Below are positions 37,381 to 47,660 of a DNA stretch of 64,000 nt, piece after piece (position 1 is the first letter of the stretch; every line of letters starts with the position of its first letter). The DNA lies in assembly GCF_001426225.1 (NCBI RefSeq), contig NZ_LMRT01000001.1, forward strand, positions 1,188,637-1,252,636. Direction: 5' to 3'. The DNA is from Allobosea sp. Leaf344 (GTDB taxonomy: Bacteria; Pseudomonadota; Alphaproteobacteria; Rhizobiales; Beijerinckiaceae). The notes under the pieces were generated by a model, which made no database searches, was not told where the DNA came from, and saw only the letters and a program-made list of their open reading frames with translations. The position numbers and the translations under genes were made by a program.

Positions 37381-38688
37381 ATGACCAGTTTTTCGCCGCG
37401 CGAGATCGTTTCCGAGCTCGACCGCTTCATCGTCGGCCAGAACGACGCCAAGCGCGCCGTCGCGATCGCGCTGCGCAATCGCTGGCGGCGGCAGCAGCTG
37501 GAGGGGCCGCTGCGCGAGGAGGTCTCGCCCAAGAACATCCTGATGATCGGCCCGACCGGCTGCGGCAAGACCGAGATCGCCCGGCGGCTGGCCAAGCTCG
37601 CCAACGCGCCCTTCCTCAAGGTCGAGGCGACGAAATTCACCGAGGTCGGCTATGTCGGGCGCGACGTCGAATCGATCGTGCGCGATCTGGTCGAGGTGGC
37701 GATCGCGCTGGTTCGCGAGACCAAGCGCAAGGACGTACAGGCCAAGGCGCATCTGGCCGCCGAGGAGCGGGTGCTGGACGCGCTGGTGGGAGCCACCGCC
37801 AGCCCCGCGACGCGCGACAGTTTCCGCCGCAAGCTGCGCGCCAACGAGCTGGACGAGAAGGAGATCGAGGTCGAGATCGCGGCCGGCGCCTCCTCCGCGC
37901 CGATGTTCGAGGTGCCCGGCATGCCCGGCGCCTCGATCGGCGCGATCAACCTCTCCGACATGTTCGGCAAGGCCTTCGGCCAGAAGGGCAAGCCCAAGCG
38001 CATCCTGGTCCGGGACGCCTATGGCCCGCTGCTGACCGAGGAGAGCGACAAGCTGATCGACCAGGAGGCGATCGTCCAGGCGGCGATCCGCGAGGTCGAG
38101 AACAACGGCATCGTCTTCCTCGACGAGATCGACAAGATCTGCGCGCGCGAAGGCAAGGGCGGCGCGGATGTCTCGCGCGAGGGCGTGCAGCGCGACCTGT
38201 TGCCGCTGATCGAGGGCACCAGCGTCGCCACCAAGCACGGCGTGGTGAAGAGCGACCACATCCTGTTCATCGCGTCGGGCGCCTTCCATGTCTCGCGTCC
38301 GTCGGATCTGCTGCCGGAGCTGCAGGGCCGGCTGCCGATCCGGGTCGAGCTTCAGCCGCTGGACATCGAGGATTTCAAGCGCATCCTGACCGAGACCGAA
38401 GCGAGCCTGATCAAGCAATCCGTGGCGCTGATGGCCACCGAGGAGCTCACGATCAGCTTCACCCCCGACGCCATCCACGCGATCGCGCGGATCGCGGTGG
38501 AGGTGAACGCGGCGGTCGAGAATATCGGGGCGCGCCGGCTGCAGACGGTGATCGAACGCATTCTGGACGACGTCTCCTTCACCGCCCCCGATCGCTCGGG
38601 CGAGAGCGTGCTGATCGACGCGGCCTATGTCGAGGCGCGGATCGGCGACCTCGCCCGGAACACGGATCTCAGCCGGTTCATCCTGTAG
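37381..38688 (+). CDS. hslU: ATP-dependent protease ATPase subunit HslU
   Basis: 435-aa AAA+ unfoldase of HslUV. Walker A GPTGCGKT (57-64), pore loop GYVG (89-92), an insertion (I) domain from about 110 to 240, Walker [11 protein letters not shown], sensor block [14 protein letters not shown] and the C-terminal FIL tail that docks on HslV. The I domain contains the usual Gly/Pro-rich stretch [11 protein letters not shown]. Confidence 0.96.
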   Translation: MTSFSPREIVSELDRFIVGQNDAKRAVAIALRNRWRRQQLEGPLREEVSPKNILMIGPTGCGKTEIARRLAKLANAPFLKVEATKFTEVGYVGRDVESIVRDLVEVAIALVRETKRKDVQAKAHLAAEERVLDALVGATASPATRDSFRRKLRANELDEKEIEVEIAAGASSAPMFEVPGMPGASIGAINLSDMFGKAFGQKGKPKRILVRDAYGPLLTEESDKLIDQEAIVQAAIREVENNGIVFLDEIDKICAREGKGGADVSREGVQRDLLPLIEGTSVATKHGVVKSDHILFIASGAFHVSRPSDLLPELQGRLPIRVELQPLDIEDFKRILTETEASLIKQSVALMATEELTISFTPDAIHAIARIAVEVNAAVENIGARRLQTVIERILDDVSFTAPDRSGESVLIDAAYVEARIGDLARNTDLSRFIL

Positions 38689-38721
38689 GGTCGGCCGGGC
38701 CCGGGGGGAGGGAAGAGGGCG

Positions 38722-40296
38722 ATGCCGGCTGATTCGTCCACGCTCGCCCGGAATTCGCTGGTCGTCGGGCTGGCGACGGTGCTGTCGCGACTGCTCGGCT
38801 TCGCCCGCGACATGCTGATCGCGCGGCTGCTGGGCGCCGGCCCGGTGGCGGACGCCTTTCTCGTCGCCTTCCGCCTGCCCAATCTGGTGCGCCGGGTGCT
38901 GGGCGAGGGCGGGCTGAACGCGCCCTTCGTGCCGGTCTATCTCGGCGTGCGCGGCGAATCGGGCCCCGGCGCCGCGCGGCGCTTCGCCGGCGAGGCCTTC
39001 GCCTGGCTGGCGCTGGCGGCAGGCGGGCTCACCGCGCTGTTCCTGCTGGTCGCGCCCTGGCTCGTGCTCGGCATCGCCGGCGGGTTCCGCGACGCGCCGC
39101 AGACCTACGCACTGGCGATCGACTATACCCGCATCGCCTTGCCCTTCCTCGCCTTCACCTCGCTCGCTTCGCTGCTCTCGGCGATGCTGAACGCAGAGGG
39201 CCGGTTCCTGGTCGCGGCACTGGCGCCCTCGCTGCTCAACATCGTGCTGCTGGCGGCGCTGCTGCTGGCGCTCGGCACCGGGCTGCAGGCCGCCGGCGCC
39301 GCCACTCTGGTCGCCGGCGCCGTCAGCCTCGGCGGGCTGCTGCATCTCGTGATGATCGCCACCGCCCTGCTGCGCCGCCGCCCCGGCCTGCCCGTGCCGC
39401 GCCTGCGCTGGTCGCCCGAAATGGCGCGGCTGATGCGGCTCGGCGGGCCGGCGCTGCTGGCCGCCTCGACCTCGCAGCTCGTGCTGCTGGTCGCGACGCA
39501 GATCGCCTCGGCCCAGCCCGGCGCGGTGTCCTGGCTCTATTATGCCGACCGCATCTTCCAGCTGCCGCTCGGCTTCGTCGCGGTGGCGATGGGCGTGGTG
39601 CTGCTGCCGGCGATCGCCCGGCAGGAGGCCGAGGGCGACGCGGCCGGGCGCCGCCGGACGGTCGACCGGGCGCTGGTGCTGGGCCTCGCCCTGGCGCTGC
39701 CGGCAGCGGCGGCGCTGGCCTTCCTGGCCGATCCGATCGTCTCCGTGCTGTTCGAGCGCGGGCGCTTCGCGGCTCTCGACCGGGTGCGGACGGCCTCGGC
39801 ACTCGCCGCCTTCGCCGCCGGCCTGCCCTTCGCGGTGATGGCCAAGGTCTTCGCGCAGGTCTATTTCGCCCGCCAGAAGCCCAGCCTGCCGGTCTGTGCC
39901 GGGCTCGCGGCGCTGGCCGTGGCGATCGCGGCCGGGCTGATCGGGACATCCTCCCTGCCGGCGACCAGCGCCGCGCTGGCGGCGAGCCTGGCCTTTCTGG
40001 TGCAGGGCTCGGTGCTCGGCATCTTCCTGATCCGCGACGGGCTCTGGCACCCGCGCCTGGCGCTGCTGAAGCCGCTGCTCGCGCTGATCGCGGCGACGCT
40101 CGCCATGCTGGCGGCGCTGGGCGCGCTGACACCCAGGCTCGCGGCGTGGCTGGCGGAACCGACCGGGCTCGCTCTGCGCATGCTGGTGCTGGCGGGACTC
40201 TGCGCCTTCGGCCTGGCGGTCTTCGCGCTGGCCGGGCGGATTTTCGGCGCCTTCCACCTGCGCGAGCTCGGGCGGCTGGGCAAACCGCCGGGCTGA
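38722..40296 (+). CDS. murJ: Lipid II flippase MurJ (MviN)
   Basis: 524-aa polytopic inner-membrane protein of the MOP exporter superfamily with about 14 hydrophobic segments. The N-terminus has [30 protein letters not shown] and [23 protein letters not shown], which hold the conserved Arg residues of the MurJ cavity. It carries lipid-linked peptidoglycan precursor across the membrane. It lies 33 nt after hslU on the same strand. Confidence 0.94.
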   Translation: MPADSSTLARNSLVVGLATVLSRLLGFARDMLIARLLGAGPVADAFLVAFRLPNLVRRVLGEGGLNAPFVPVYLGVRGESGPGAARRFAGEAFAWLALAAGGLTALFLLVAPWLVLGIAGGFRDAPQTYALAIDYTRIALPFLAFTSLASLLSAMLNAEGRFLVAALAPSLLNIVLLAALLLALGTGLQAAGAATLVAGAVSLGGLLHLVMIATALLRRRPGLPVPRLRWSPEMARLMRLGGPALLAASTSQLVLLVATQIASAQPGAVSWLYYADRIFQLPLGFVAVAMGVVLLPAIARQEAEGDAAGRRRTVDRALVLGLALALPAAAALAFLADPIVSVLFERGRFAALDRVRTASALAAFAAGLPFAVMAKVFAQVYFARQKPSLPVCAGLAALAVAIAAGLIGTSSLPATSAALAASLAFLVQGSVLGIFLIRDGLWHPRLALLKPLLALIAATLAMLAALGALTPRLAAWLAEPTGLALRMLVLAGLCAFGLAVFALAGRIFGAFHLRELGRLGKPPG

Positions 40297-40320
40297 CCGC
40301 GCCTCTCGCCCTCCTGCGGC

Positions 40321-40342
40321 GCCTCTTGCGCGCCTCTTGCGC
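40321..40342. repeat. 11-bp tandem direct repeat upstream of trpS
   Basis: GCCTCTTGCGC occurs twice head to tail in the murJ-trpS spacer, with looser copies just upstream. Likely replication slippage; no function evident. Confidence 0.6.
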
Positions 40343-40402
40343 TCCCCCTGCGCTTCCGCCAGAACGCGCCACTCCGGTTCCACCGATTTGCGGGAGCGCC
40401 CG

Positions 40403-41461
40403 ATGGCGGCCTTTCACCAGCGCGTCTTTTCCGGCATGCAGCCGACCTCGACGCTGCATCTCGGCAATTATCTCGGCGCGTTGACCAATTGGGTGGCGAT
40501 GCAGGAGACGCATGACTGCATCTATTGCGTCGTCGACATGCACGCGATCACCCAGGGGCTCGATGTCTGGGGCGGGCCGACGGAATTGCGCCGCGCCACG
40601 CGCGAGGTCGCCGCCGCCTATATCGCCGCGGGCGTCGATCCCAAGCGCAGCATCATCTTCAACCAGAGCCAGGTCGCCGGCCATGCCGAGCTGGCCTGGG
40701 TGTTCAACACCGTCGCCCGGCTGGGCTGGCTCAACCGCATGACTCAGTTCAAGGAAAAGGCCGGCAAGGACCGCGAGAACGCCTCCGTCGGGCTCTACGA
40801 CTACCCGGTGCTGATGGCGGCCGACATCCTGCTCTACAAGGCGACGCATGTGCCGGTCGGCGAGGACCAGAAGCAGCATCTCGAGCTGGCGCGCGACATC
40901 GCGCAGAAATTCAACAATGATTTCGGCGCGGAGATCGCGGAACGCGGCCTCGCCACCGGCGATCTCGGCTTCTTCCCGCTGCCCGAGCCGATGATCCAGG
41001 GGCCGGCGCCGCGCGTGATGAGCCTGCGCGACGGCACCAAGAAAATGTCGAAATCCGACCCGTCCGACTATTCCCGCATCAATCTGACCGACGATGCCGA
41101 GACCATCGCCCAGAAGGTGCGCAAGGCGAAGACCGATCCGGAGGCGCTGCCTTCCGAGGAGAAGGGGCTGGAGGGCCGGCCCGAGGCGGAGAATCTGGTC
41201 GGGATCTATGCCGGCCTGTCCGGCAGCGACAAGGCGGCGGTGCTGGCGCAGTTCGGCGGCGGGCAGTTCTCGGCCTTCAAGAGCGCGCTGGTCGATCTCG
41301 CGGTCGACAGGTTGGCCCCGATCGCCGGCGAGATGCGCAGACTCCTGGCCGATGTCAGCCATGTCGACGCGATCCTGCATGAGGGCGCCGACCGGGCCCG
41401 CGCCATCGCCGAGCCGGTGATGGCCGATGTCAAGGACATTATCGGCTTCGTCAGGCGCTGA
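40403..41461 (+). CDS. trpS: Tryptophanyl-tRNA synthetase
   Basis: 352-aa class Ic synthetase. The HIGH-type motif is [14 protein letters not shown], the KMSKS motif is [10 protein letters not shown], and VDMHAIT and [15 protein letters not shown] complete the Trp-binding core. ATG 40403 follows GGGAG (40392-40396) and gives the [16 protein letters not shown]-terminus typical of alphaproteobacteria. Confidence 0.96.
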   Translation: MAAFHQRVFSGMQPTSTLHLGNYLGALTNWVAMQETHDCIYCVVDMHAITQGLDVWGGPTELRRATREVAAAYIAAGVDPKRSIIFNQSQVAGHAELAWVFNTVARLGWLNRMTQFKEKAGKDRENASVGLYDYPVLMAADILLYKATHVPVGEDQKQHLELARDIAQKFNNDFGAEIAERGLATGDLGFFPLPEPMIQGPAPRVMSLRDGTKKMSKSDPSDYSRINLTDDAETIAQKVRKAKTDPEALPSEEKGLEGRPEAENLVGIYAGLSGSDKAAVLAQFGGGQFSAFKSALVDLAVDRLAPIAGEMRRLLADVSHVDAILHEGADRARAIAEPVMADVKDIIGFVRR

Positions 41462-41552
41462 GCGCCGATGCCCCCCGCGTCGGCAGGCTTGCGCTGACCT
41501 AAGGTCGCGGGCCACCATGCCGGCTCCTGGAAGCGGCGACAGGACCAGAGAG

Positions 41553-42047
41553 ATGGTGAAGCGCAGGCGGGCCTATGAGACGGGCCATCGTCCGAAATTC
41601 CTCGCGGTCGTGGATGACAGCCCCGAATGCGCCAAGGCGGTGCGCTTCGCGGCCCGGCGCTGCGCCCGCGTCGGCGCGGCGATCGTGCTGCTCGGCGTGA
41701 TCACCCCGCCCGAGCACGAGACCTGGCTCGGCGTCGGCGAGGTGATGCAGGCGGAGGCCGAGGCCGAGGCGCAGGCGCTGATCGACGAGGCCGCGGCCGC
41801 GGTGCGCTCGCTCGCCGGCATGGAGCCGGAAAAAGTGGTCCGCACCGGGGTGAAGGCCGATGAGCTGGTCAAGCTGATCGAGGCCGACGAGGATATTTCG
41901 CTGCTGGTGCTGGCCGCCAGCTCCGGGCGGGACGGCCCCGGCCCGCTGGTCAGCGCGCTGGCCGGCAAGGCGGCGGCGACCTTCCCGATCCCGGTGGCGA
42001 TCGTTCCGGGCCATCTCGCCGACGAGGAGATCGACGCGCTGGCCTGA
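41553..42047 (+). CDS. Universal stress protein family protein
   Basis: 164 aa, single Usp domain. It opens with FLAVVDDSPECAKAVRFAARRCA (the nucleotide-binding Asp loop), followed by HETWLGVGEVMQAEAEAEAQALIDEA and a C-terminal LVLAASSGRDGPGPLVSALAG, which stands where ATP-binding Usps have GxxGxnGpxxxxlGS. ATG 41553 is chosen because the preceding codons overlap trpS. It is followed by the Nfu gene, an order seen in other Rhizobiales. Confidence 0.8.
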   Translation: MVKRRRAYETGHRPKFLAVVDDSPECAKAVRFAARRCARVGAAIVLLGVITPPEHETWLGVGEVMQAEAEAEAQALIDEAAAAVRSLAGMEPEKVVRTGVKADELVKLIEADEDISLLVLAASSGRDGPGPLVSALAGKAAATFPIPVAIVPGHLADEEIDALA

Positions 42048-42175
42048 GGGCCGGCGATGCCGAGCGGGCGCGGGACCAGGACGGGAGGCGAAAGCTTCCG
42101 CTGGAATCCCGGCCGCGTCACGCCTATATCGGGAAGCGGAACGGCGGCCTTGAACCGCCCGCGCCGGAGGCGACC

Positions 42176-42736
42176 ATGTTCATCCAGACCGAAGCCACCC
42201 CCAATCCCGCCACGCTGAAATTCATTCCCGGCCGCACCGTGATGCCGGAAGGCACGCTGGAGCTGCGCGCCCCCGAGCAGGCGGAGCGCTCGCCGCTGGC
42301 CCAGCGCCTGTTCGGCGTCAGCGGCGTCAGCGGCGTCTTCCTCGGCGCGGATTTCATCACCGTCACCAAATCGGGCGGGGAATGGCCGCATCTCAAGCCG
42401 GCGATCCTGGGCGCGATCATGGAGCATTTCATGTCGGGCGCGCCGGTTCTGGCCTCCGGCTCCGCCGCCGACGTGATCGAGGAAGGCGAGTTCTTCGCGC
42501 CCGAGGACGCCAGGACCGTCGAGACGATCAAGGACCTGCTGGAGACGCGGATCCGCCCGGCCGTGGCCGGCGATGGCGGCGACATCACCTTCCGCGGCTT
42601 CAGGGACGGCACCGTCTATCTCGCGATGAAGGGCTCCTGCGCCGGCTGCCCCTCCTCGACCGCGACGCTGAAGCACGGCATCCAGAACCTGCTGAAGCAT
42701 TTCCTGCCGGATGTGCGCGAGGTCGAGGCGGTCTGA
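42176..42736 (+). CDS. Nfu-type iron-sulphur cluster scaffold/carrier (NifU family)
   Basis: 186 aa. The N-terminal Nfu_N domain (about 1-88: MFIQTEATPNPATLKFIPG, LFGVSGVSGVFLGADFITVTK) is joined to a C-terminal NifU-like domain (about 110-185) with the cluster-binding Cys155-x-x-Cys158 in KGSCAGCPSS. It delivers [4Fe-4S] clusters to client enzymes. The radical-SAM enzyme MiaB encoded about 2.2 kb downstream is a plausible client, but this is inference. Confidence 0.92.
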   Translation: MFIQTEATPNPATLKFIPGRTVMPEGTLELRAPEQAERSPLAQRLFGVSGVSGVFLGADFITVTKSGGEWPHLKPAILGAIMEHFMSGAPVLASGSAADVIEEGEFFAPEDARTVETIKDLLETRIRPAVAGDGGDITFRGFRDGTVYLAMKGSCAGCPSSTATLKHGIQNLLKHFLPDVREVEAV

Positions 42737-42839
42737 GCCGCGCGACGCTTGATCGCGGCGCGATTTTGGCATTCTTGTCGCTGACCTCTCGTCGTCACGC
42801 CTCGTGGCGGCGCCCTGCTGACGGGATTTGCCGCCGACC

Positions 42840-43523
42840 ATGCGTATCCTTGCGATCGACACCGCGCTCGGCGCCTGCGCGGCCTGCGTGTTCGAAGCCG
42901 GAGCGGCCGCGCCGCTCGCCGGCGAGCAGATCGCCATGGACCGGGGCCATGCCGAGGCGCTGATGCCGCTGATCGAGCGGGTTATGGCCGGGGTCGAGGG
43001 CGGTTTTTCCGGGCTCGACCGCGTCGCCGTGACCGTCGGCCCGGGCTCCTATACCGGGCTGCGGGTCGGGATCAGCGCGGCGCGCGGCATCGCCCTGGCG
43101 GCCGGGATCCCCGCCGTCGGCGTCACCACGCTGGCGGCCACGGCCGCGCCGCTGATCGGGCGCGAGCCCGGCCGGGTGATCGCCGCGGCGCTGGATGCGC
43201 GGCACGGGCAGGTCTGGTTCCAGGCGCTGAGCTCCGAGGGCAAGCCGCTGGTCTCGGTCCGCCAGGTCAATCATCGCGACGCGGCGCGCGCGATCGGCGC
43301 CGGGCCGGTCAGCCTCGTCGGCTCGGCCGCGCTGGCCATCGCCAACGAGGCCTGGGCGATCGGGCTCGATGCGCTGGTGATAGACGATTCCAAGGCTCCG
43401 GACATCGCCTGGGTGGCGCGGCTCGGGCTGATCGCCGATCCGCAGAGCGCGCCACCGCGCCCGCTCTACCTCAAGGCGCCGGAAACCACGCCGCAGGACC
43501 GGGCGCGGCTGCCGCGACGCTAG
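42840..43523 (+). CDS. tsaB: tRNA t6A synthesis complex subunit TsaB
   Basis: 227-aa ASKHA-fold non-catalytic partner of TsaD. Shown by MRILAIDTALGACAACVFE, RGHAEALMPLIERVM, and VTVGPGSYTGLRVGISAARGIALA. ATG 42840 is preferred to a TTG four codons upstream. It works with the TsaE domain encoded at 16 kb; TsaD is not in the window. rimI follows, the usual pairing. Confidence 0.93.
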   Translation: MRILAIDTALGACAACVFEAGAAAPLAGEQIAMDRGHAEALMPLIERVMAGVEGGFSGLDRVAVTVGPGSYTGLRVGISAARGIALAAGIPAVGVTTLAATAAPLIGREPGRVIAAALDARHGQVWFQALSSEGKPLVSVRQVNHRDAARAIGAGPVSLVGSAALAIANEAWAIGLDALVIDDSKAPDIAWVARLGLIADPQSAPPRPLYLKAPETTPQDRARLPRR

Positions 43524-43593
43524 CGCGCGACGCCATGGCGGGGCCCGACCAGATTATCCTTGCCTGCCGGCCGCGCTGTGGCCAACAAGCGGC

Positions 43594-44091
43594 ATGGACT
43601 GGCTGCGCAAATTGCTGAAACCCGGAGCGAGCCCGGCGCGGACGGGGATGCTGGACGTGCGCTTCGCGCGGCATGTCGCGGCGCTGCACCACCAGGGCGG
43701 TTTCGCCCGCGGCTGGGAGCCCGGCGAATGCGCCGCCCTGATCGCCGACCCGGCCGTCGTCACCGACGGGATTTTCGCCGGCACGGACCCGCACCCCTGC
43801 GGCTTCGTCCTGTCGCGCAAGGCGGCAGACGAGGCGGAGATCCTGAGCGTCGTCATCGCCCGGGCGCATCGCCGCGAGGGGCTCGGCCGGATCCTGCTCG
43901 GCGCGCATCTCAACCAGCTCGCCAGGGCCGGCATCCGCCATGTCTATCTCGAGGTCGAGGACGGCAACCGGCCGGCCGAGCAGCTCTACCGCTCGCTGGG
44001 CTTCCGCGAAGTCGGCCGCCGCCAGAGCTATTACGCGAAGAGCGACGGCAGCCGCGCCAGCGCCGTGACGATGCGGCTCGATCTCGCATGA
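43594..44091 (+). CDS. rimI: Ribosomal protein alanine N-acetyltransferase RimI-like
   Basis: 165-aa GNAT enzyme. The acetyl-CoA loop HRREGLGRILLGAHL (about 91-105), VYLEVEDGNRPAEQLYRSLGF and REVGRRQSYY are the RimI pattern (Glu/Asn catalytic region plus Tyr). RimI acetylates ribosomal protein S18 and possibly other N-termini. It pairs with tsaB upstream and overlaps plsC by ATGA. Confidence 0.88.
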   Translation: MDWLRKLLKPGASPARTGMLDVRFARHVAALHHQGGFARGWEPGECAALIADPAVVTDGIFAGTDPHPCGFVLSRKAADEAEILSVVIARAHRREGLGRILLGAHLNQLARAGIRHVYLEVEDGNRPAEQLYRSLGFREVGRRQSYYAKSDGSRASAVTMRLDLA

Positions 44092-44894
44092 GCCGGCTGC
44101 GGCCCGCCGGAATGCTGCGGCTGACGCTGCTCGCGGGCGTGACCCTGGCGCTCCTGCCGGCGCAGCTCGTCGCCACCCGCATCGGCCGCGGCAGCGCGAT
44201 TCCTCGGCTGTTTCACCGCGTCACCTGCCGGCTGCTCGGCGTGCGCCGGATCATCCGCGGCACGCCGCCGCAGCGCGGGGTGGGCGGGCTGATCGTCGCC
44301 AACCACGTCTCCTGGCTGGATATTTCGGTGATCGGCGCCGAGCGGCCGCTCTCCTTCGTCGCGAAGAGCGAGGTGGCGGGCTGGCCGGTGATCGGGCAGC
44401 TCGCGAAACTGCAGCGCACCGTCTTCATCGACCGGGCGCGGCGCGCCCATACCGCCGATGTCGCGGCCGAGATGGGGGCGCGGCTGCAGGCGGGCGAGGC
44501 GGTGGTGCTGTTCGCCGAGGGCACGACAGGCGACGGCACGCGCATCCTGCCGATGCGCTCCTCCTTGCTCGGCGCGGCGCATGAGGCGCTGGCGGCGGGG
44601 CCCGACAGCGAAATCCCGGTCTATCCGCTGACCATCACCTATACCGGCTTCCATGGGCTGGCCGGCGGACGCTTCGAGCGGACGCTGCTGGCCTGGTATG
44701 GCGACACCGATCTGGCGCCGCATCTGCGCGCGGTGCTGAATGCCGGCGCCATCGATGTCGAGCTGGCCTGGGGCGAGCCGATCCTGATGGGGCGGGCGGT
44801 CTCGCGCAAGGAGGCGACGCGGCGGGCGGAGGCCAGCATCCGGCAGGCGCGGCGGCGGAGCATCGCCAGCGGCGGTGCCGCGGACGCGACTTAA
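44088..44894 (+). CDS. plsC: 1-acyl-sn-glycerol-3-phosphate acyltransferase
   Basis: 268 aa, membrane-anchored by an N-terminal hydrophobic helix (about 10-30). The acyltransferase HX4D motif is His73-VSWL-Asp78 in ANHVSWLD, the second motif is FIDRAR, and the third is FAEGTTGDG (142-150). It makes phosphatidic acid or a related lipid such as ornithine lipid; PlsC and OlsA cannot be told apart by these motifs. Overlap with rimI suggests one operon. Confidence 0.85.
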   Translation: MSRLRPAGMLRLTLLAGVTLALLPAQLVATRIGRGSAIPRLFHRVTCRLLGVRRIIRGTPPQRGVGGLIVANHVSWLDISVIGAERPLSFVAKSEVAGWPVIGQLAKLQRTVFIDRARRAHTADVAAEMGARLQAGEAVVLFAEGTTGDGTRILPMRSSLLGAAHEALAAGPDSEIPVYPLTITYTGFHGLAGGRFERTLLAWYGDTDLAPHLRAVLNAGAIDVELAWGEPILMGRAVSRKEATRRAEASIRQARRRSIASGGAADAT

Positions 44895-44957
44895 CCCAGC
44901 GCATTTCCTCGCGGCGCGATCCGGAGTATGGAAGCGCTTTGCGGCTCGCGACCCGAG

Positions 44958-46331
44958 ATGATGAAGAAAGTCCACATCAAGTCCTTCGGCTGCCAGATGA
45001 ACGTCTATGACGGGCAGCGCATGGCCGACATCCTGGGCGAACAGGGTTTCGAGGAAAGCGCCACGCCCGAGGGCGCCGACCTGATCCTGCTCAACACCTG
45101 CCATATCCGCGAGCGGGCGGTGCAGAAGGTCTATACCGAGCTCGGCAAGCTGCGCGACCTGAAGACCGCGCAGAAGGCGCAGGGCCAGGACACCCGCATC
45201 GTCGTCGCGGGCTGCGTCGCCCAGGCGGAGGGGGCGGAGATCCAGCGCCGCCAGCCGGCGGTCGACCTGGTGGTCGGGCCGCAGGCCTATCACCGCCTGC
45301 CGGAGCTGCTGGAACAGGCGCGCGCGCGCCGGATCGTCGATACCGACCTGCCGATCGACGATAAATTCGGCCACCTGCCTGCGCCGCGCCCGGCGAGCAT
45401 CAGGGCGCGCGGCATTTCCGCCTTCGTCACGGTGCAGGAGGGCTGCGACAAATTCTGCGCCTTCTGCGTGGTGCCCTATACGCGCGGCGCCGAATTCTCG
45501 CGGCCGGTGGCGCAGATCCTCGTCGAGGTCGAGCGGCTGGCGGCGGCCGGCGTGCAGGACGTCACGCTGATCGGCCAGAACGTCAACGCCTATCATGGCG
45601 AGGGGCCGGACGGCGCGAGCTGGAGCCTGGCACGGCTGATGCACCGGGTCGCGGAGATCGAGGGGATCTGCCGCATTCGCTACACCACCAGCCATCCGCG
45701 CGACATGGACGAGGATCTGATCGCGGCCCATCGCGACCTGCCGCAGCTGATGCCCTTCCTGCATCTGCCGGTGCAGGCCGGAGCCGACCGCATCCTGGCC
45801 GCGATGAACCGCAAGCATACGGCCGATGATTACCGCCGGCTGATCGCCAGGATCCGCCGCGCCAGGCCGGACATCGCGCTCTCCTCGGATTTCATCGTCG
45901 GTTTTCCCGGCGAGACCGCGGCGGAGTTTGAGGAGACGATCCGGCTCGTCGACGAGATCGGCTTCGCCAGCGCCTATTCCTTCAAATATTCGCCGCGCCC
46001 CGGCACGCCGGCGGCCGAGCTCGCGACCCAGATCGGCAGCGAGGAGATGAACGAGCGGCTCTATCGGCTGCAGGAGCGCATCGAGCATCACCGCCAGGCG
46101 TTCAACCACGCGCTGGTCGGGTGCAAGGTCGAGATCCTGCTGGAGCGGGCCGGGCGCCATCCCGGGCAGCTTGCGGGGAAGACGCCGTATCTGCAGGCTG
46201 TGCAGATCGAAACCGAGACGAATCAGATCGGCGACCGCGTGCAGGTGGTGATCGAGCGGGCCGGCTCCAATTCGCTGTTCGGCCGCAAGGCCGGGCCCGA
46301 TGACCGCGCGCCGGAGGAGTTGGCCGCTTGA
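44958..46331 (+). CDS. miaB: tRNA-2-methylthio-N6-dimethylallyladenosine synthase MiaB
   Basis: Radical-SAM methylthiotransferase acting on i6A37 of tRNAs, 457 aa. The UPF0004 domain holds Cys12, Cys48 and Cys86 (second cluster). The radical-SAM site is Cys163-x3-Cys167-x2-Cys170 in [18 protein letters not shown] domain covers the C-terminal 70 residues or so. Start at 44958 (or the adjacent ATG 44961) is uncertain because no strong ribosome-binding site is seen; an ATG at 44928 would add 10 residues. Confidence 0.94.
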   Translation: MMKKVHIKSFGCQMNVYDGQRMADILGEQGFEESATPEGADLILLNTCHIRERAVQKVYTELGKLRDLKTAQKAQGQDTRIVVAGCVAQAEGAEIQRRQPAVDLVVGPQAYHRLPELLEQARARRIVDTDLPIDDKFGHLPAPRPASIRARGISAFVTVQEGCDKFCAFCVVPYTRGAEFSRPVAQILVEVERLAAAGVQDVTLIGQNVNAYHGEGPDGASWSLARLMHRVAEIEGICRIRYTTSHPRDMDEDLIAAHRDLPQLMPFLHLPVQAGADRILAAMNRKHTADDYRRLIARIRRARPDIALSSDFIVGFPGETAAEFEETIRLVDEIGFASAYSFKYSPRPGTPAAELATQIGSEEMNERLYRLQERIEHHRQAFNHALVGCKVEILLERAGRHPGQLAGKTPYLQAVQIETETNQIGDRVQVVIERAGSNSLFGRKAGPDDRAPEELAA

Positions 46332-46481
46332 ACGCGCTCGACGCCCCGCCTGCGTTCCGCCGCGCGCAATCCGGCCGGCGCGGCCCTGTCATCAGGTTGA
46401 AAACCTCTTATCTCGTTATGGACCGCAGTTCCGCGCGGACGCTCCTGCCCGCACGACCCACCCGCCAGGGAGACGACGCAT

Positions 46482-47660
46482 TTGGCACAGCCTGACCCGC
46501 TGAACACCCGCCCCGAGCGCAGCCTGCGGCGCGAGGGCGCCTTGCGTGTCGACGCGCTGCCGCGCGAGGGTCTGGCGCGCGACGCGCTGGCGGCCACGGA
46601 GGTGACGCTGTCCTTCGAGGACAACCGGCTGGCGAGCCTGGTCTTCGGCCATTACGACCAGAATCTGGCGCATCTCGAGCGCCGCCTCGGCCTGGTGATC
46701 AGCCCCAACGGCAATCACGTCACGATCAAGGGCACGCCGGAGGGGGCGGAGCAGGCCGGCCGGGTGCTGAAGACGCTCTACAGCCGGGCCAAGGCCGGAG
46801 CCGCCGTCACGCTCGGCGAGGTCGACGGGGCGATCGAGGAAAGCAATGTGCAGCGCTCGCTGTTTCCCTCCGACCATGCCGGCAAGGCCTCCTTCGACGC
46901 GATCGTGACCCGCAAGCGCGGGCCGGTGCGGGCCCGGAACGCGGCGCAGGACGCCTATCTGCGCCAGTTGAAGCGCAACGAGCTTGTGCTGGCCGAGGGC
47001 CCGGCCGGGACCGGCAAGACCTGGCTCGCGGTCGGCCATGCGGTCTCGCTGATCGAGCAGGGCGTGGTCGAGCGCATGGTGCTGTCGCGCCCCGCGGTCG
47101 AGGCCGGCGAGCGGCTGGGCTTCCTGCCCGGCGACATGCGCGAGAAGGTCGACCCCTATCTGCGCCCGATCTACGACGCGCTGAATGATTTCATGGAGGC
47201 GCGCCATGTTGAGCGCGCGCTGCAGACCGGGATGATCGAGATCGCGCCGCTCGCCTTCATGCGCGGACGCACGCTGACCAATGCGGTGGTGCTGCTGGAC
47301 GAGGCGCAGAACGCCACCTCCGTGCAGATGAAGATGTTCCTGACCCGGCTGGGCGAGGGTTCGCGGATGATCATCACCGGCGATCCCTCGCAGATCGACC
47401 TGCCGCCGGGCCAGCGCTCGGGGCTGATCGAGGCGGTGAAGCTGCTCTCCACCGTGGACGGCGTCGGCTACGCCAAATTCGAGGAAGGCGACGTGGTCCG
47501 GCACGATCTCGTCCGCCGCATCGTGATGGCCTATGAGAGCGCCGCCCGCCGCGAGCGCGAGGAGCGGGAGGAGCGCATCCGCGCCGCCGTGCCCGATACG
47601 CCGATCGAGGACGAGGCGGAGGGGCTGCGCCGCACCTTGTCGCGGGAGCGGCCGCGATGA
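46482..47660 (+). CDS. ybeZ: PhoH-family ATPase (YbeZ)
   Basis: 392 aa. A KH-like N-terminal region (about 40-110, GLVISPNGNHVTIKG) precedes the PhoH ATPase with P-loop GPAGTGKT (173-180), SRPAVEAGERLGFLPGDM, Walker B LLDEAQNAT and TGDPSQIDLP. The start is TTG 46482, preceded at 8 nt by GGGAGA (46468-46473); no better start exists. It overlaps ybeY (ATGA), the conserved partner in rRNA maturation. Confidence 0.92.
   Translation: MAQPDPLNTRPERSLRREGALRVDALPREGLARDALAATEVTLSFEDNRLASLVFGHYDQNLAHLERRLGLVISPNGNHVTIKGTPEGAEQAGRVLKTLYSRAKAGAAVTLGEVDGAIEESNVQRSLFPSDHAGKASFDAIVTRKRGPVRARNAAQDAYLRQLKRNELVLAEGPAGTGKTWLAVGHAVSLIEQGVVERMVLSRPAVEAGERLGFLPGDMREKVDPYLRPIYDALNDFMEARHVERALQTGMIEIAPLAFMRGRTLTNAVVLLDEAQNATSVQMKMFLTRLGEGSRMIITGDPSQIDLPPGQRSGLIEAVKLLSTVDGVGYAKFEEGDVVRHDLVRRIVMAYESAARREREEREERIRAAVPDTPIEDEAEGLRRTLSRERPR

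Noticed and set aside
40303..40342. CRISPR-like or regulatory repeat array before trpS
   Set aside because: Only two exact 11-bp copies, directly adjacent with no spacers; best explained by slippage.
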